A stretch of 64,000 bases of DNA, taken from contig JACPVJ010000111.1 of NCBI GenBank assembly GCA_016191785.1, positions 17,320 to 81,319 of the forward strand. The letters run 5' to 3'. How positions within the stretch are numbered: the stretch's first letter is position 1; every line of letters starts with the position of its first letter. Position numbers and translations under genes: made by a program. Of this stretch, positions 50,596 to 59,195 are shown piece after piece. Source of the stretch: Myxococcales bacterium (lineage in GTDB: Bacteria > Myxococcota_A > Polyangia > Polyangiales > Polyangiaceae). The notes beneath the pieces are model-generated. The model saw nothing but the letters and a program-made list of their open reading frames with translations, did not search any database and was not told the origin of the DNA.

Positions 50596-50635
50596 CAGGG
50601 CTGGATGGTACAGGAAGTCGGGCCGAGTCTGCCTC

Positions 50636-51085
50636 TCAGAACAGCTTCTTGGTATCGAGCAAGATCGTCACCGGGCCGTCGTTCTCGAGGGCAACCAGCA
50701 TGTCGGCTCGGAAGCGCCCGGTGGCGACGGTCACCCCGGCCTCCCGGCTCTTCAGGCAGAAGCGCTCGAACAGCTCGTTGGCGCGCCCGGGCTCCATGGC
50801 CTCGACGAAGCTCGGCCGCCGACCCTTGCGCGCGTCGCCGTACAAGGTGAACTGCGAGACCGCGAGCAGCGCCCCGCCCGTGTCCGCCAGGCTCCGGTTC
50901 ATCTTCCCCTCGTCGTCCTCGAAGATCCGCAGCCCGAGCACCTTTTCCGCCAGGGCCGCCGCGTCGGCGTCGAGATCGTCGCGACCGACGCCGACCAGCG
51001 CACAGAGCCCGTGGCCGATCGAGCCCACGAGCTCGTCCCCGACCCGCACGCTCGCGTTCCGAACCCGCTGCACCACCGCACGCAT
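50636..51085 (-). CDS. dtd: D-aminoacyl-tRNA deacylase
   Basis: A 149-residue Dtd protein. It starts RAVVQRVRNASVRV and has the active-site SQFTLYGDARKGRRPSF and the C-terminal NDGPVTILLDT (family NGPVT). It removes D-amino acids or glycine mischarged on tRNA. The family length (~145-150) fits. The ATG at 51085 gives the standard N-terminus; the longer open frame upstream is antisense to the haloalkane dehalogenase gene. Followed by the HIT gene. Confidence 0.92.
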   Translation of the reverse strand: MRAVVQRVRNASVRVGDELVGSIGHGLCALVGVGRDDLDADAAALAEKVLGLRIFEDDEGKMNRSLADTGGALLAVSQFTLYGDARKGRRPSFVEAMEPGRANELFERFCLKSREAGVTVATGRFRADMLVALENDGPVTILLDTKKLF

Positions 51086-51148
51086 GGGCCGCCGAGCTAG
51101 CACGGCCCCGGGCTTGATCCCAGGCCGCGGATCGGGCCTTGATGGCGC

Positions 51149-52048
51149 GTGCACGAGCTCCCGCCGCCTCCCCTGCCCGACTTCATCGCTCGGCTGCTGC
51201 CGTTCCGGCGCTACGCGACGCTGGCCGACGGCCACCAGATCCACGTGATGGAATCGGGGCAGGGCCGGCCGGTGCTCTGCGTTCACGGCAATCCGACCTG
51301 GGGCTTTCTGTACCGCAAGGTGGCCAGCGAGCTCGCGGGTCACCCGTTTCGCGTGATCATGCCCGATCTGGTGGGGCTCGGTCTCTCGGACAAGCCGCGT
51401 TCGCCCCGGGCGCACACCCTCGACAACCACACCCGCTGGCTCGGTGCGCTGGTCGACGCCCTCGACCTCGAGGACGTGATCCTGATCGTTCAGGACTGGG
51501 GCGGCCCCATCGGCCTCGGCGCCTTCGCCGAGCGAGCCCCGCGCCTGGCCGGGATCGTGATCCTGAACACGGTGGTCGGGCCGCCGTGTCCCGGCTTCCG
51601 GCCGACGGCCTTCCACCGTTTCGCGCGGGCGCCGTTGATCTCAGACCTCGCGTTCCGGGGCCTCGGCTTCCCGCAGGTGGCGCTCGATCGCGCGCAGGGC
51701 GACCGCCAGAGCATCCGCGGCGACGTGGCGCGAGCCTACCGCTGGCCGCTCGAGCGCTTCGCGGACCGGGCGGCGCCCCTGGCGCTGGCGCGCATGGTCC
51801 CGGACTCGCTGCGGCACCCGAGCGTCCCCGCCCTGGAGCGCTGTCAAAGCTTGGTCACACGCTTTTCGGGGCCGACCGCCATCGTGTGGGGCGATCGGGA
51901 TCCGGTGCTCGGTCGCGTGCGGCGGCACCTCGAGCGGCTCTTGCCGACGGCGCCCGTGACCGTGACGCAGGCCGGCCACTTCCTGCAGGAAGAAGTGCCC
52001 GGCGAGATCGCCGAAGCCATCGTCTCTGTGTCGTCGCGAGCGAAGTGA
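51149..52048 (+). CDS. Haloalkane-dehalogenase-like alpha/beta hydrolase
   Basis: A 299-residue alpha/beta hydrolase. HGNPTWGFLYRKV (46-58) holds the halide-stabilising Asn, the nucleophile D116 lies in IVQDWGGP with the second halide Trp next to it (W117), and the C-terminal TQAGHFLQEE has the catalytic His. These are the marks of haloalkane dehalogenases (HLD), which replace a halogen by hydroxyl. Natural substrates are unknown for most bacterial members. GTG start at 51149. It is the second Asp-nucleophile hydrolase of the window. Confidence 0.83.
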   Translation: MHELPPPPLPDFIARLLPFRRYATLADGHQIHVMESGQGRPVLCVHGNPTWGFLYRKVASELAGHPFRVIMPDLVGLGLSDKPRSPRAHTLDNHTRWLGALVDALDLEDVILIVQDWGGPIGLGAFAERAPRLAGIVILNTVVGPPCPGFRPTAFHRFARAPLISDLAFRGLGFPQVALDRAQGDRQSIRGDVARAYRWPLERFADRAAPLALARMVPDSLRHPSVPALERCQSLVTRFSGPTAIVWGDRDPVLGRVRRHLERLLPTAPVTVTQAGHFLQEEVPGEIAEAIVSVSSRAK

Positions 52049-52056
52049 ATTCGGGT

Positions 52057-54030
52057 ATGCTGGCGAAAATGCGCCAGCCAGCGCCGAGTGGGGGGAGCCT
52101 GCCGTTCGCGGGCATGACCTTCGCGTCCGATCTCCACCCGGGCGTGCGCTACCGCCTCGAGCACCTGCTGGGTCAGGGCGGAACGGCGGTGGCCTACTTC
52201 GCCACCCGGCTCGCCAGCGACGGCGAGTCGCCGGCCGTGGTGAAGATCATCCAGCCGCGGATCGTCGTCGAGTCCAACGAGACGGCGCTCACCATCATCA
52301 AGAAAGAGGCCGTCGCGCTCGGGCGGTTGAACGAGCAAATTCCCCCGACGCCTCACGTGGTGCGGCTGATGGACACCGGCTCGGCGCCCTACGAGTACTT
52401 CGCGCGCAAGCTGCAGCTGCCATGGATCGCCCTCGAGTACGTCCACGGCGGCGGAGAGGGCGCCACGCTCGAGCAGCGCGTCGACTACTCGGTGACCCAC
52501 ACGGGGTTCGCCTTCGACCCCGATCGCGCCGCGCGGGTGATCGACAGCCTGGCCCGCGGTCTGTCCGAGATCCATTCGGTGGGCGTGGTGCACCGCGATC
52601 TCACGCCGGGCAACGTGCTGTGCTGCGGCGCCGGCGAGACCGAGCTCTACAAGATCAGCGACTTCGGCATCGCACGCCCCTCGGGTCTGGCGGCCACCTT
52701 CGGCGATGCCATCGTCGGAACGCCGGGGTACGTCGCGCCGGAGCAGCTCGGCGGCAACAGCCCGCTCAGCGTGCAGAGCGACATCTTCAGCCTGGCGGCC
52801 ATCGTCTATTTCATCCTGACCGGGCAGCGCTATTTCGAGGTGACCTCGCCCACCCAGGCGATCGTCGCCGTGGGCACGCCCGGGCGGCGAACCCTGGCCG
52901 AGGCCGCCACGCTCTCGCCCGAGCTGCGCGAGCGCGAGGCCGCGTGCCAGGCCATCGACCTGGCCCTGGCCCGCGCCACCGCGCCCCAGCCCGCCGAGCG
53001 GCCCCGCTCGGCGACGCTGTTTTCCCAGAGCTTGCTCCCGTGGGTCGCGCACGAGTCCGCCGGGGTGAAGGCCAGCCGACGCTGGATCACCAGCATGGAT
53101 CTTCTCCAGACCGAGCCCGAGGTCAGCTCGAGCTGGGTCGTGCGCCACCCGCCGGGCAACGATCGTCTGCTGACCAGCGTCGCCTGGCTCGGCAGCGGCC
53201 ATTGCCTGGCCGCCTCGACCCACGGCCTGGTCTACTGGGACGGCACGGAGTGGGCGACGGTGCCCACTGCCGGCTGGGGAGATCTGGGCCGCGCCCAGTT
53301 CGTCCGACGGTTGACCGCCAGCAGCTGGCTGATCGGCACCGAGCGGGGCGTGCTGGTCGAGTACTCCCGATCGGGCATACGCGAGCTCGCGCGCCTGCCC
53401 GATTCGGGCCTCAGCCTGGTGGACGCCCACGGTGAGATCGGCGACCTGGCGGTGATCGCCGCTGAAGACGCTTCCCGGCGACCGTTCCTGATCGGCCACG
53501 CTGCACGCCGCTTCATGCGGCCCACCCCGGTCGAGGGCGCGGCCAGCGTTTCCGGGGTGGCCCGCATCGACGACGAGAGCTGGCTGGTGATCGGACGAAG
53601 CGTCGAGAGCCGGTGCTTCGCCGCCGTCTATCGCCCGCTCGACTGGACCATCACACCCATCACGCCGCCGGACGGGCGCGCGTTGGTCGCGGTGGCCAGT
53701 CGCCCGGAACGGCGCCTGGCCGTCGCGGTGGGCACCGACGGTGCCATCGTGCGCGTCGAGCGCGAGAAGCACGAAGCGGTCAACGTCGAGGGCCGCCCCG
53801 ATCTGGCGGCGGTTGCCATCGACGTGGTCGGCAACGAGTGGGCGGCGGGCGCGGGGTCCATCTGGGCCAACCGCGCCCACCGGGGCTGGAAGCGGGTGTG
53901 GGAGAACTCCACCTGGCGACCGCCCTTCATCAGCCTGCTCGCCGAGTCGGGGATGGTGGTCGCCGTGACGGTGGACAGCGGGGTGCTCGAGTCGCGTTCC
54001 CTCGCCCTCGACAAGACACGCCCGGCCTGA
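52057..54030 (+). CDS. Ser/Thr protein kinase with C-terminal propeller-like domain
   Basis: A 657-residue protein. The kinase domain (~30-325) is complete: LLGQGGTAVAYF, K63 (AVVK), HRDLTPGN (D181, N186), DFG (D202), GTPGYVAPEQ. From ~345 to the end there is a beta-rich region without a membrane helix: VVRHPPGNDRLLTSVAWL, SGHCLAASTHGLVYWDGTEW, LIGTERGVLVEYS, AVAVGTDGAIVRVE, with repeats like those of propellers. It is thus probably a soluble kinase with a built-in sensor or scaffold. ATG at 52057 (9 bp after the dehalogenase); 52069 is an alternative. Confidence 0.83.
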   Translation: MLAKMRQPAPSGGSLPFAGMTFASDLHPGVRYRLEHLLGQGGTAVAYFATRLASDGESPAVVKIIQPRIVVESNETALTIIKKEAVALGRLNEQIPPTPHVVRLMDTGSAPYEYFARKLQLPWIALEYVHGGGEGATLEQRVDYSVTHTGFAFDPDRAARVIDSLARGLSEIHSVGVVHRDLTPGNVLCCGAGETELYKISDFGIARPSGLAATFGDAIVGTPGYVAPEQLGGNSPLSVQSDIFSLAAIVYFILTGQRYFEVTSPTQAIVAVGTPGRRTLAEAATLSPELREREAACQAIDLALARATAPQPAERPRSATLFSQSLLPWVAHESAGVKASRRWITSMDLLQTEPEVSSSWVVRHPPGNDRLLTSVAWLGSGHCLAASTHGLVYWDGTEWATVPTAGWGDLGRAQFVRRLTASSWLIGTERGVLVEYSRSGIRELARLPDSGLSLVDAHGEIGDLAVIAAEDASRRPFLIGHAARRFMRPTPVEGAASVSGVARIDDESWLVIGRSVESRCFAAVYRPLDWTITPITPPDGRALVAVASRPERRLAVAVGTDGAIVRVEREKHEAVNVEGRPDLAAVAIDVVGNEWAAGAGSIWANRAHRGWKRVWENSTWRPPFISLLAESGMVVAVTVDSGVLESRSLALDKTRPA

Positions 54031-54034
54031 AGCC

Positions 54035-54589
54035 TCACTTCAAGCAGGTGGCGCCGATCGCGGCGCAGTTGGCGTCGCTGGCCTTGACCGCGGCATAGCA
54101 GCTCACGCACTTGCCGATGGTGGTCATGCCATAGCACTCGGCGGTCTTGGTCACGGGGTAACCCAAGAGCTCGGCCTGCACCGCCGCGCACTGAGTCTGC
54201 GAGGGCGTCGCCACCGGTTGGTACTGACAGAGGTCCGAGCAGCTGGTCACCGGCCACGGCAGCCCCGAGCTGCCGCCCGCGCCGCCCGCTCCGGCGCCGC
54301 CGCCGACCCCCGCGCCGCCCACACCCGCACCACCTGCACCCGCCGACCCGGCCGCACCCGCCGCTCCGCCGCTGCTGGTCTGGCCGCCGCTGCTGGTCTG
54401 GCCGCCGCTGCTGGTCTGGCCGCCGCTGCTGGTCTGGCCGCCGCTGCTGGTCTGGCCGCCGCTCGACGTGCCGCCCGTGCCGTCACCGTCGTTGCCGTTG
54501 TCGTTCGACTCGATGGTGCACGCGCTCATCAGGCCGACGCCGGCGAGAAGAAGAACCAGTTTCGAAACGCCAAGCTGTGAAGGGTTCAT
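54035..54589 (-). CDS. Lipoprotein with perfect hexapeptide linker repeats
   Basis: A 184-residue lipoprotein: signal LVLLLAGVGLMSAC, an Asp/Asn-rich start, five exact TSSGGQ units followed by a Gly/Ala linker (to about residue 118), and a ~65-residue Cys-rich C-terminus (SCSDLCQY, TQCAA, ECYG, KCVSC, NCAAIGATC). The small domain with four disulphides appears in other myxobacterial surface lipoproteins. The linker DNA is an 18-bp tandem repeat and could vary in length between strains. It lies 5 bp from the stop of the kinase gene (convergent). Confidence 0.7.
   Translation of the reverse strand: MNPSQLGVSKLVLLLAGVGLMSACTIESNDNGNDGDGTGGTSSGGQTSSGGQTSSGGQTSSGGQTSSGGQTSSGGAAGAAGSAGAGGAGVGGAGVGGGAGAGGAGGSSGLPWPVTSCSDLCQYQPVATPSQTQCAAVQAELLGYPVTKTAECYGMTTIGKCVSCYAAVKASDANCAAIGATCLK
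54371..54460. repeat. 18-bp perfect tandem repeat, five copies
   Basis: Five identical copies of an 18-bp unit (beginning GCTGCTGGTCTGG) stand head to tail inside the lipoprotein gene. Each copy adds one six-residue unit in frame, so changes in copy number only alter linker length. Confidence 0.9.
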
Positions 54590-54736
54590 GATGGGTCTCT
54601 CCGCGCTCGGGGGTTGAGCCGCGCGCACTCGGACCCACAGCAACCTTGGTGCCAGGGCGTTTCCCCGCGGTTTCCGCGCGATCACGCGAAGTGCAGGCGG
54701 GGGCCCGCCAGCCAATGGAGGGCGCGACCCCGCCGC

Positions 54737-55153
54737 TCACACCGGCAGGTGATAGAGCATGACGTAGACGGCCACCCCGCTCACGGACACGAACAACCAG
54801 ACCGGCAGGGTGAACCTGGCGATCCGCTTGTGTTGCGCGCGCCGGTCACGCAGGGCCTGGACCAGCGTCACGATCACCAGCGGCACGAGCGCCGCCGCCA
54901 GGACGACGTGCGGGATCAGGATCACGAAGTAGAGCGTGCGCACGAGCCCCGTGCCGCGAAACGGCACCGAGCCCACGCGGGCGTGATGGATCAGGTACGA
55001 GACCAGAAACGCCACCGACAGCCCGGTGGCCGAGAGCATGCAGGCGCGATGTCGCTCGCGCTGGCCGGCCTTGATGGCGACGAGCCCCGCGACCAGACAC
55101 ACGGCCGCCGCCGTGTTCAGCGCGGCGTTCAGGGTTGCAAGAGTGCTGGGCAC
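54737..55153 (-). CDS. DUF420-type membrane protein
   Basis: A 138-residue membrane protein with four predicted helices and the DUF420 wording: TLATLNAALNTAAAVCLVAG, GLSVAFLVSYLIHHARVG, LVRTLYFVILIPHVVLAAALVP, FTLPVWLFVSVSGVAVYVML. The conserved histidines (SYLIHHAR, IPHVVLA) are retained. DUF420 relatives such as CtaM act in heme-copper oxidase assembly, so a cytochrome-oxidase role is the best guess, though no oxidase genes lie in the window. A strong hairpin just upstream separates it from the next gene on the same strand. Confidence 0.8.
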   Translation of the reverse strand: MPSTLATLNAALNTAAAVCLVAGLVAIKAGQRERHRACMLSATGLSVAFLVSYLIHHARVGSVPFRGTGLVRTLYFVILIPHVVLAAALVPLVIVTLVQALRDRRAQHKRIARFTLPVWLFVSVSGVAVYVMLYHLPV

Positions 55154-55156
55154 GAC

Positions 55157-55189
55157 GCGGGGGCGGGTCTACCACGACCGCCCCCGCGG
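55157..55189 (-). terminator. GC-rich hairpin, possible terminator
   Basis: CGCGGGGGCGG (55157-55167) pairs perfectly with CCGCCCCCGCG (55179-55189), an 11-bp stem with an 11-nt loop. It lies just after the stop of the lipoprotein gene on the minus strand and before the DUF420 gene. There is no T-run, so the mechanism is uncertain. Confidence 0.5.
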
Positions 55190-55196
55190 GCTGAAA

Positions 55197-56408
55197 TCAC
55201 TTCGGGACGGGCGTACAACACCCGGTCAGACAGAACTGGCCGCTCGGGCAAGCGGGCTGACACGAGAGCCCGCACGGTGCCTTGCCCGTCGGGCAGATCT
55301 GACCGCCACAGCTGCCGCCGCTGCCGCTGGTGCCGCCACCGCCCGAAGGCGCGCCACCACCACCGGTGGTGCCGCCGCTGCTCGTACCGCCGCCACCCGA
55401 GGGTGCGCCACCACCGCCGGTGGCTCCGCCCACGCCGCCATCCGGAGGCGGCGGGTAGCACTCGGCCGGAAGCGTCGTCTTACCCAGGCAGAGCTCGCAC
55501 TTCTCGCACTTGTTGAGGCAGGCCTGCACCGGCGTGCACGGCTGGCACTTCTTCGGATCGCTGACGTCCGCGAGCGAACAGCTGCCGACGTCGTTGATCT
55601 CGGAGCCGAGCCACACGTACTTGCCAGTGCCCGCGGGTAGCTCGCAACAGCCGAAGCAGTCGCAGCCGTTGGGCGTGAGCGGGCCGCAGAAGTTCTCGCA
55701 GGTCGTCGACTGCTTCGCGTTCAGCTCGGCACAGGTCTTGTTGGTGCCGGGCGTGTTGGCGTTCGGATCGTACTTGCAGTACGGCTTGTTGTTCGAGTCG
55801 ACCCCCTCCGGCGGGTAGTTCGGTGCCACGGCCAGGGGATCGCACTCGTGGTTCCAGTTGCACTGGTCGTTGCCCGAGCCCGAGTCTTGATCGAAGTAGC
55901 AGTCGACCAAGCACGCCGGCCCCGCCTGGCCGGGGATGGACCCATAGTAGGTGTTCTCGGCGTTGTGACACGGCCCCAGGCAGTCCGGGTCGGCCATGTC
56001 GGCCTTGCCGTCGCTGTCGTTGTCGAGGCAATCACCGCATTGATAGGTCTTGCCCTGGCAAGTGATCGGCACGCAGCCACCGCTGCCTCCGGTGCCGGTG
56101 CCGCCCGTGCCCGTGCCGCCCGTTCCCGTGCCTCCGGTGCCAGTCCCGCCCGTGCCCGTGCCGCCCGTTCCCGTGCCTCCGGTGCCGGTGCCGCCCGTGC
56201 CGCTGCCGCCCACGCCCGCGCCACCGCCGGCGCCCGCGCCGCCGCCGGTCCCGCTGCCGCCGCTTCCGCTGCCGCCGCCGACGCCGCTGTCACCGGAGCC
56301 CCCGCCTTTGCCCCCAGTGCCTCCGCTGTCCTCGTCCGAGCCGCCCCCGCAGCCCACGCCCAGTGCCACACCCACGATCCAGAGCCCCACGAGATGACGC
56401 CAGCGCAT
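55197..56408 (-). CDS. Cys-rich lipoprotein with GTGGT-repeat linker
   Basis: A 403-residue lipoprotein: signal GLWIVGVALGVGC, a long Gly/Thr linker with repeated GTGGT units, then CQGKTYQCGDCLDNDSDGKADMADPDCLG (a calcium-type DNDSDG loop seen in myxobacterial surface proteins), a Cys-rich middle (CDCFGCCELP, CEKCELCLG), a second Gly/Ser linker and a short Cys-rich end (SCQPACPSGQFCLTGCC). Surface-located; no enzyme motif. The start at 56408 gives a proper signal peptide. Divergent from the small lipoprotein at 56483. Confidence 0.73.
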   Translation of the reverse strand: MRWRHLVGLWIVGVALGVGCGGGSDEDSGGTGGKGGGSGDSGVGGGSGSGGSGTGGGAGAGGGAGVGGSGTGGTGTGGTGTGGTGTGGTGTGGTGTGGTGTGGTGTGGSGGCVPITCQGKTYQCGDCLDNDSDGKADMADPDCLGPCHNAENTYYGSIPGQAGPACLVDCYFDQDSGSGNDQCNWNHECDPLAVAPNYPPEGVDSNNKPYCKYDPNANTPGTNKTCAELNAKQSTTCENFCGPLTPNGCDCFGCCELPAGTGKYVWLGSEINDVGSCSLADVSDPKKCQPCTPVQACLNKCEKCELCLGKTTLPAECYPPPPDGGVGGATGGGGAPSGGGGTSSGGTTGGGGAPSGGGGTSGSGGSCGGQICPTGKAPCGLSCQPACPSGQFCLTGCCTPVPK

Positions 56409-56482
56409 GCTTCCTCCGATCGAACCCGACGAGTCTTTCACGAACGAGACAGCCGAGACAAGCGCTAGACTGCCACCTCACA

Positions 56483-56644
56483 GTGTGTGTGCTCCGCCCA
56501 CCTCGCGTCGCGTTCGTGGTTCTTGCGCTGATCGGGCTCGTCCTCTCGGGCTGCCCGGGAGCGCTCGAAGATCCCGATCGCTTCGACGAGCCTGACGCGA
56601 CGCCGAGCGACGCTGCAGCCGGCGACGCCGGAGGGGACACGTGA
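56483..56644 (+). CDS. Very short lipoprotein precursor
   Basis: A 53-residue frame starting GTG (56483 or 56489): signal RVAFVVLALIGLVLSGC with a good lipobox, then a 30-residue Asp/Ala-rich tail (EDPDRFDEPDATPSDAAAGD). It ends in a GTGA overlap with the beta-barrel gene at 56641. Such mini-lipoproteins before envelope genes are common in this group; its role is unknown. Confidence 0.5.
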   Translation: MCVLRPPRVAFVVLALIGLVLSGCPGALEDPDRFDEPDATPSDAAAGDAGGDT

Positions 56645-58263
56645 CACGAGCGCTGCGGGTCTGGCTCACGGTCGCCCTCGCGGTGTTGTTCGCATCGCTG
56701 TCCGCACACGCGGCACCGGTCCGCGCGGTGGTGCGCGAGCTGCCCGGCGACGACGCGCCGAGCGTTCGTAGCGCCCTGGTGCGGATGCTGGCCGCTCGAG
56801 ACGGCATCGAGCTCGTGAGCCGGGCCCACTTCGAGAAGCTGGTCGCGCGCCTCGGCGGCAAGAAGGATCCGGGCATCAAGAAGCGACTGCACCGAGCGCT
56901 GGGCCTGGCCGTCGTGATCGAAGGCGAGGTCGAACAGAGCGACGCCGGCGTCAGCGTGACCGTGCGCGTCCTGGGCACCGACGGCGAGGTGCTCGAGTCC
57001 CAAGAGCTCTCGGCCAGGACCCAGCGCCAGCTGGTCAAGAAGATCGACGGGGAGGGCTGGAAGCTGCTCGGGCCGACGATCGAAGAAGCCACGCCACCCA
57101 AGGCCTCCAAGCCCTTGGCGGTGCTCGCGCTCCGCGGAGCCCAGGCCGGCGCCGTGCGCACGGCGATCGAGAAGGCGCTCGCCAAGAGCCCGGATTTCGA
57201 GCTCTTGCCCGACGCCGAGGCAGAAGCCGCTCGGCCCGGCGAGGCGGCCGAGCCGGCCGATCGAGTCTTGGTTGCGGCGGCGCTCGGCGCGTCTCTCCTG
57301 GTGAGCGGCGAGGTGCAGGGCACCCGAGCGCTGAAGCTCACCTTGGCGCTCTACAACGGGAAGAACGGCGAGCCGCTCGGCGACGTGAAGCTCGAAGCGG
57401 CAAGCGGGGCGCTGCTCGAGCGCGCCATCGCGCGCGACCTCCCGAAGAAGCTCGCCGCGGTCGCTGCCGAAGCCCAGCCACCGACGCCGCCGCACGAAGA
57501 TCCCGTCGAGGCGGCACCCGACGACGCCCCGCCACCCCCCAAGGCCGTGCGGCGCCCCTCCCCGCTCGAGGCCGCCCTGACCTTCGGCGCAGGCACGCGC
57601 AACTATCGCTACAGCGACGATCTGTTCGCCGCGCTGCGCGCGTACAAGATGGGCCCCACACCGGTTGCAGCAATCGGCGCGCGCTGGTACCCCGGCGCGC
57701 ACTTCACCGCGGGCATCGCCGCGAACGTCGGCCTGGCGGTGGCGTACGAGCAGGCGTTCCTGATCCAGAGCGAGGCCAACGGGGAGACCTACGACACCCG
57801 ATCGCGCGAGTGGCTCGCCGGGCTGCACGCGCGGCTGCCGGTCGGGGCGCTGGAGCTCGGCGTCGATCTGGGCCTGGGTGCCCACGCCTTCGAGGTCGAC
57901 GACGACGCGAAGCAGCCCCTGGTTCCGAGCGTGGACTACCGGTTCATCCGCGCGGGCATCGACGCCCGCTATCGCTTCGGCAGCCTGCTCTTCGGCGGCG
58001 GCTTCGGCTATCGCCACGTCACCGACGCGGGCGAGGTCGGCACCGACGCGTGGTTCCCACGCATGGACGTGGCCGGGCTCGATCTCGGCGCTCACGCCGG
58101 CTACGAGCTGATCCCGCGGGTCTCCCTGCTCGTCGGGGCCCGGTACCGCCGCTACTGGTACAGCATGAACCCCGAGCCGGGCGATCCATTCGTGGCGGGC
58201 GGCGCGCTCGACAGCACCATCACGGGCTGGGCCGGCCTCGGCTGGGAGCTCGCGGGCGACTGA
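56641..58263 (+). CDS. Periplasmic/outer-membrane barrel protein, unknown
   Basis: A 540-residue exported protein. Signal VWLTVALAVLFASLSAHA, then two periplasmic domains of similar build (~25-150 and ~155-275; IELVSRAHFEKLVARL and PLAVLALRGAQAGAVRTAIEKAL) like the regulatory or CsgG/TolB-type N-domains found in Polyangia, a Pro/Asp-rich hinge, and a ~220-residue barrel-like C-terminus (AGTRNYRYSDDLFAALRAYK, YPGAHFTAGIAANVGLAVAY, RVSLLVGARYRRYWYSMNP). GTG start overlapping the mini-lipoprotein stop. No catalytic signature. Confidence 0.66.
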   Translation: MTRALRVWLTVALAVLFASLSAHAAPVRAVVRELPGDDAPSVRSALVRMLAARDGIELVSRAHFEKLVARLGGKKDPGIKKRLHRALGLAVVIEGEVEQSDAGVSVTVRVLGTDGEVLESQELSARTQRQLVKKIDGEGWKLLGPTIEEATPPKASKPLAVLALRGAQAGAVRTAIEKALAKSPDFELLPDAEAEAARPGEAAEPADRVLVAAALGASLLVSGEVQGTRALKLTLALYNGKNGEPLGDVKLEAASGALLERAIARDLPKKLAAVAAEAQPPTPPHEDPVEAAPDDAPPPPKAVRRPSPLEAALTFGAGTRNYRYSDDLFAALRAYKMGPTPVAAIGARWYPGAHFTAGIAANVGLAVAYEQAFLIQSEANGETYDTRSREWLAGLHARLPVGALELGVDLGLGAHAFEVDDDAKQPLVPSVDYRFIRAGIDARYRFGSLLFGGGFGYRHVTDAGEVGTDAWFPRMDVAGLDLGAHAGYELIPRVSLLVGARYRRYWYSMNPEPGDPFVAGGALDSTITGWAGLGWELAGD

Positions 58264-58265
58264 CC

Positions 58266-59174
58266 GTGACCGGAGCGAAGGCCAGCGCGGGGCGGGGTCG
58301 GCTCGAGGTGATCCTCGCAGCGCTGTGCTTTTCGACCGGCGGGGCGGCGATCAAGGCCACTGCGCTCTCGGGCTTTCAGGTAGCCAGCTTCCGCTCCGGC
58401 GTGGCGGCCTTGGCCATGCTGCTGCTGGTGCCCGCCGCGCGCGCGCGCTGGTCGTGGCGCGCCCTGGCTGTGGGCCTGGCCTACGCCACCACCATGGTGC
58501 TCTTCGTCAGCGCGAACAAGCTCACCACTGCGGCCAACACCATCTTCCTGCAATCGTCGGCCCCCCTGTATGTGCTCTTGCTCTCGGTGCTGGTCCTCAA
58601 AGAGCGCGTCCGCCAGAGCGATCTGTCTTACATGCTGGTGCTCGCCGGGGGGTTGGCGTTGTTCTTCGTCGGCGTGCGCGCGCCGGACCAGCTCGCCCCG
58701 AGCCCGTTGCTCGGCAACGCGCTGGCCCTCAGTGCCGGGCTCTCGTGGGCGATGACGGTGTTCGGGCTGCGCTGGATCGAGCAGCGTGAACCCGAGCGCG
58801 GCGGGTCGCGGGCGGTGCTGCTCGGCAACCTGATCGCCTTCTCTGCCGTGCTCCCCTGGGCGCTGCCCGTCGGCGCAGCCGGCCTGAAAGACGCGGCGGT
58901 CATCGCCTACCTGGGGTTGATCCAGATCGGCCTGGCCTACGTGCTGCTGATGCGCGCGGTGCAGCACGTCCCGGCCCTCGAGGCGTCGCTGCTCTTGCTG
59001 GTCGAGCCGGTGCTGTCGCCGCTGTGGGCCTGGCTGGTGCACGGCGAGGCGCCCGGCGGCTGGGCGATCGCTGGTGGGGCGGTGATCCTCGGCGCTACGG
59101 CGGTGCGCACCACCCTCGATGCCCGCCGCGAGCGCAGGCTGCGCGACCTCGGCCGAGGGGCTCGACAGGCATAG
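58266..59174 (+). CDS. EamA/DMT-family transporter
   Basis: A 302-residue membrane protein with ten helices in two EamA repeats: LEVILAALCFSTGGAAIKATALSGFQVASFRSG, TMVLFVSANKLTTAANTIFLQSSAPLYVLLLSVLVLKERV and, in the second half, ALSAGLSWAMTVFGLRWIEQ, IGLAYVLLMRAVQHVPALEASLLLLVEPVLSPLWAWLVHGE. DMT exporters move amino acids, metabolites or purines out of the cell. GTG start at 58266, two bases after the barrel gene stop, so they are co-transcribed. Confidence 0.87.
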   Translation: MTGAKASAGRGRLEVILAALCFSTGGAAIKATALSGFQVASFRSGVAALAMLLLVPAARARWSWRALAVGLAYATTMVLFVSANKLTTAANTIFLQSSAPLYVLLLSVLVLKERVRQSDLSYMLVLAGGLALFFVGVRAPDQLAPSPLLGNALALSAGLSWAMTVFGLRWIEQREPERGGSRAVLLGNLIAFSAVLPWALPVGAAGLKDAAVIAYLGLIQIGLAYVLLMRAVQHVPALEASLLLLVEPVLSPLWAWLVHGEAPGGWAIAGGAVILGATAVRTTLDARRERRLRDLGRGARQA

Positions 59175-59195
59175 CTCTCCGAGGCCCGGAGCGCC

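Noticed and set aside
51844..53880. 678-codon minus-strand frame opposite the kinase-propeller gene
   Set aside because: Arg/Gly/His-rich, without any domain, exactly antisense to a gene with full kinase motifs.
56290..58095. 601-codon minus-strand frame opposite the barrel protein
   Set aside because: Low-complexity translation and no start context; the plus strand has a signal peptide and barrel pattern.
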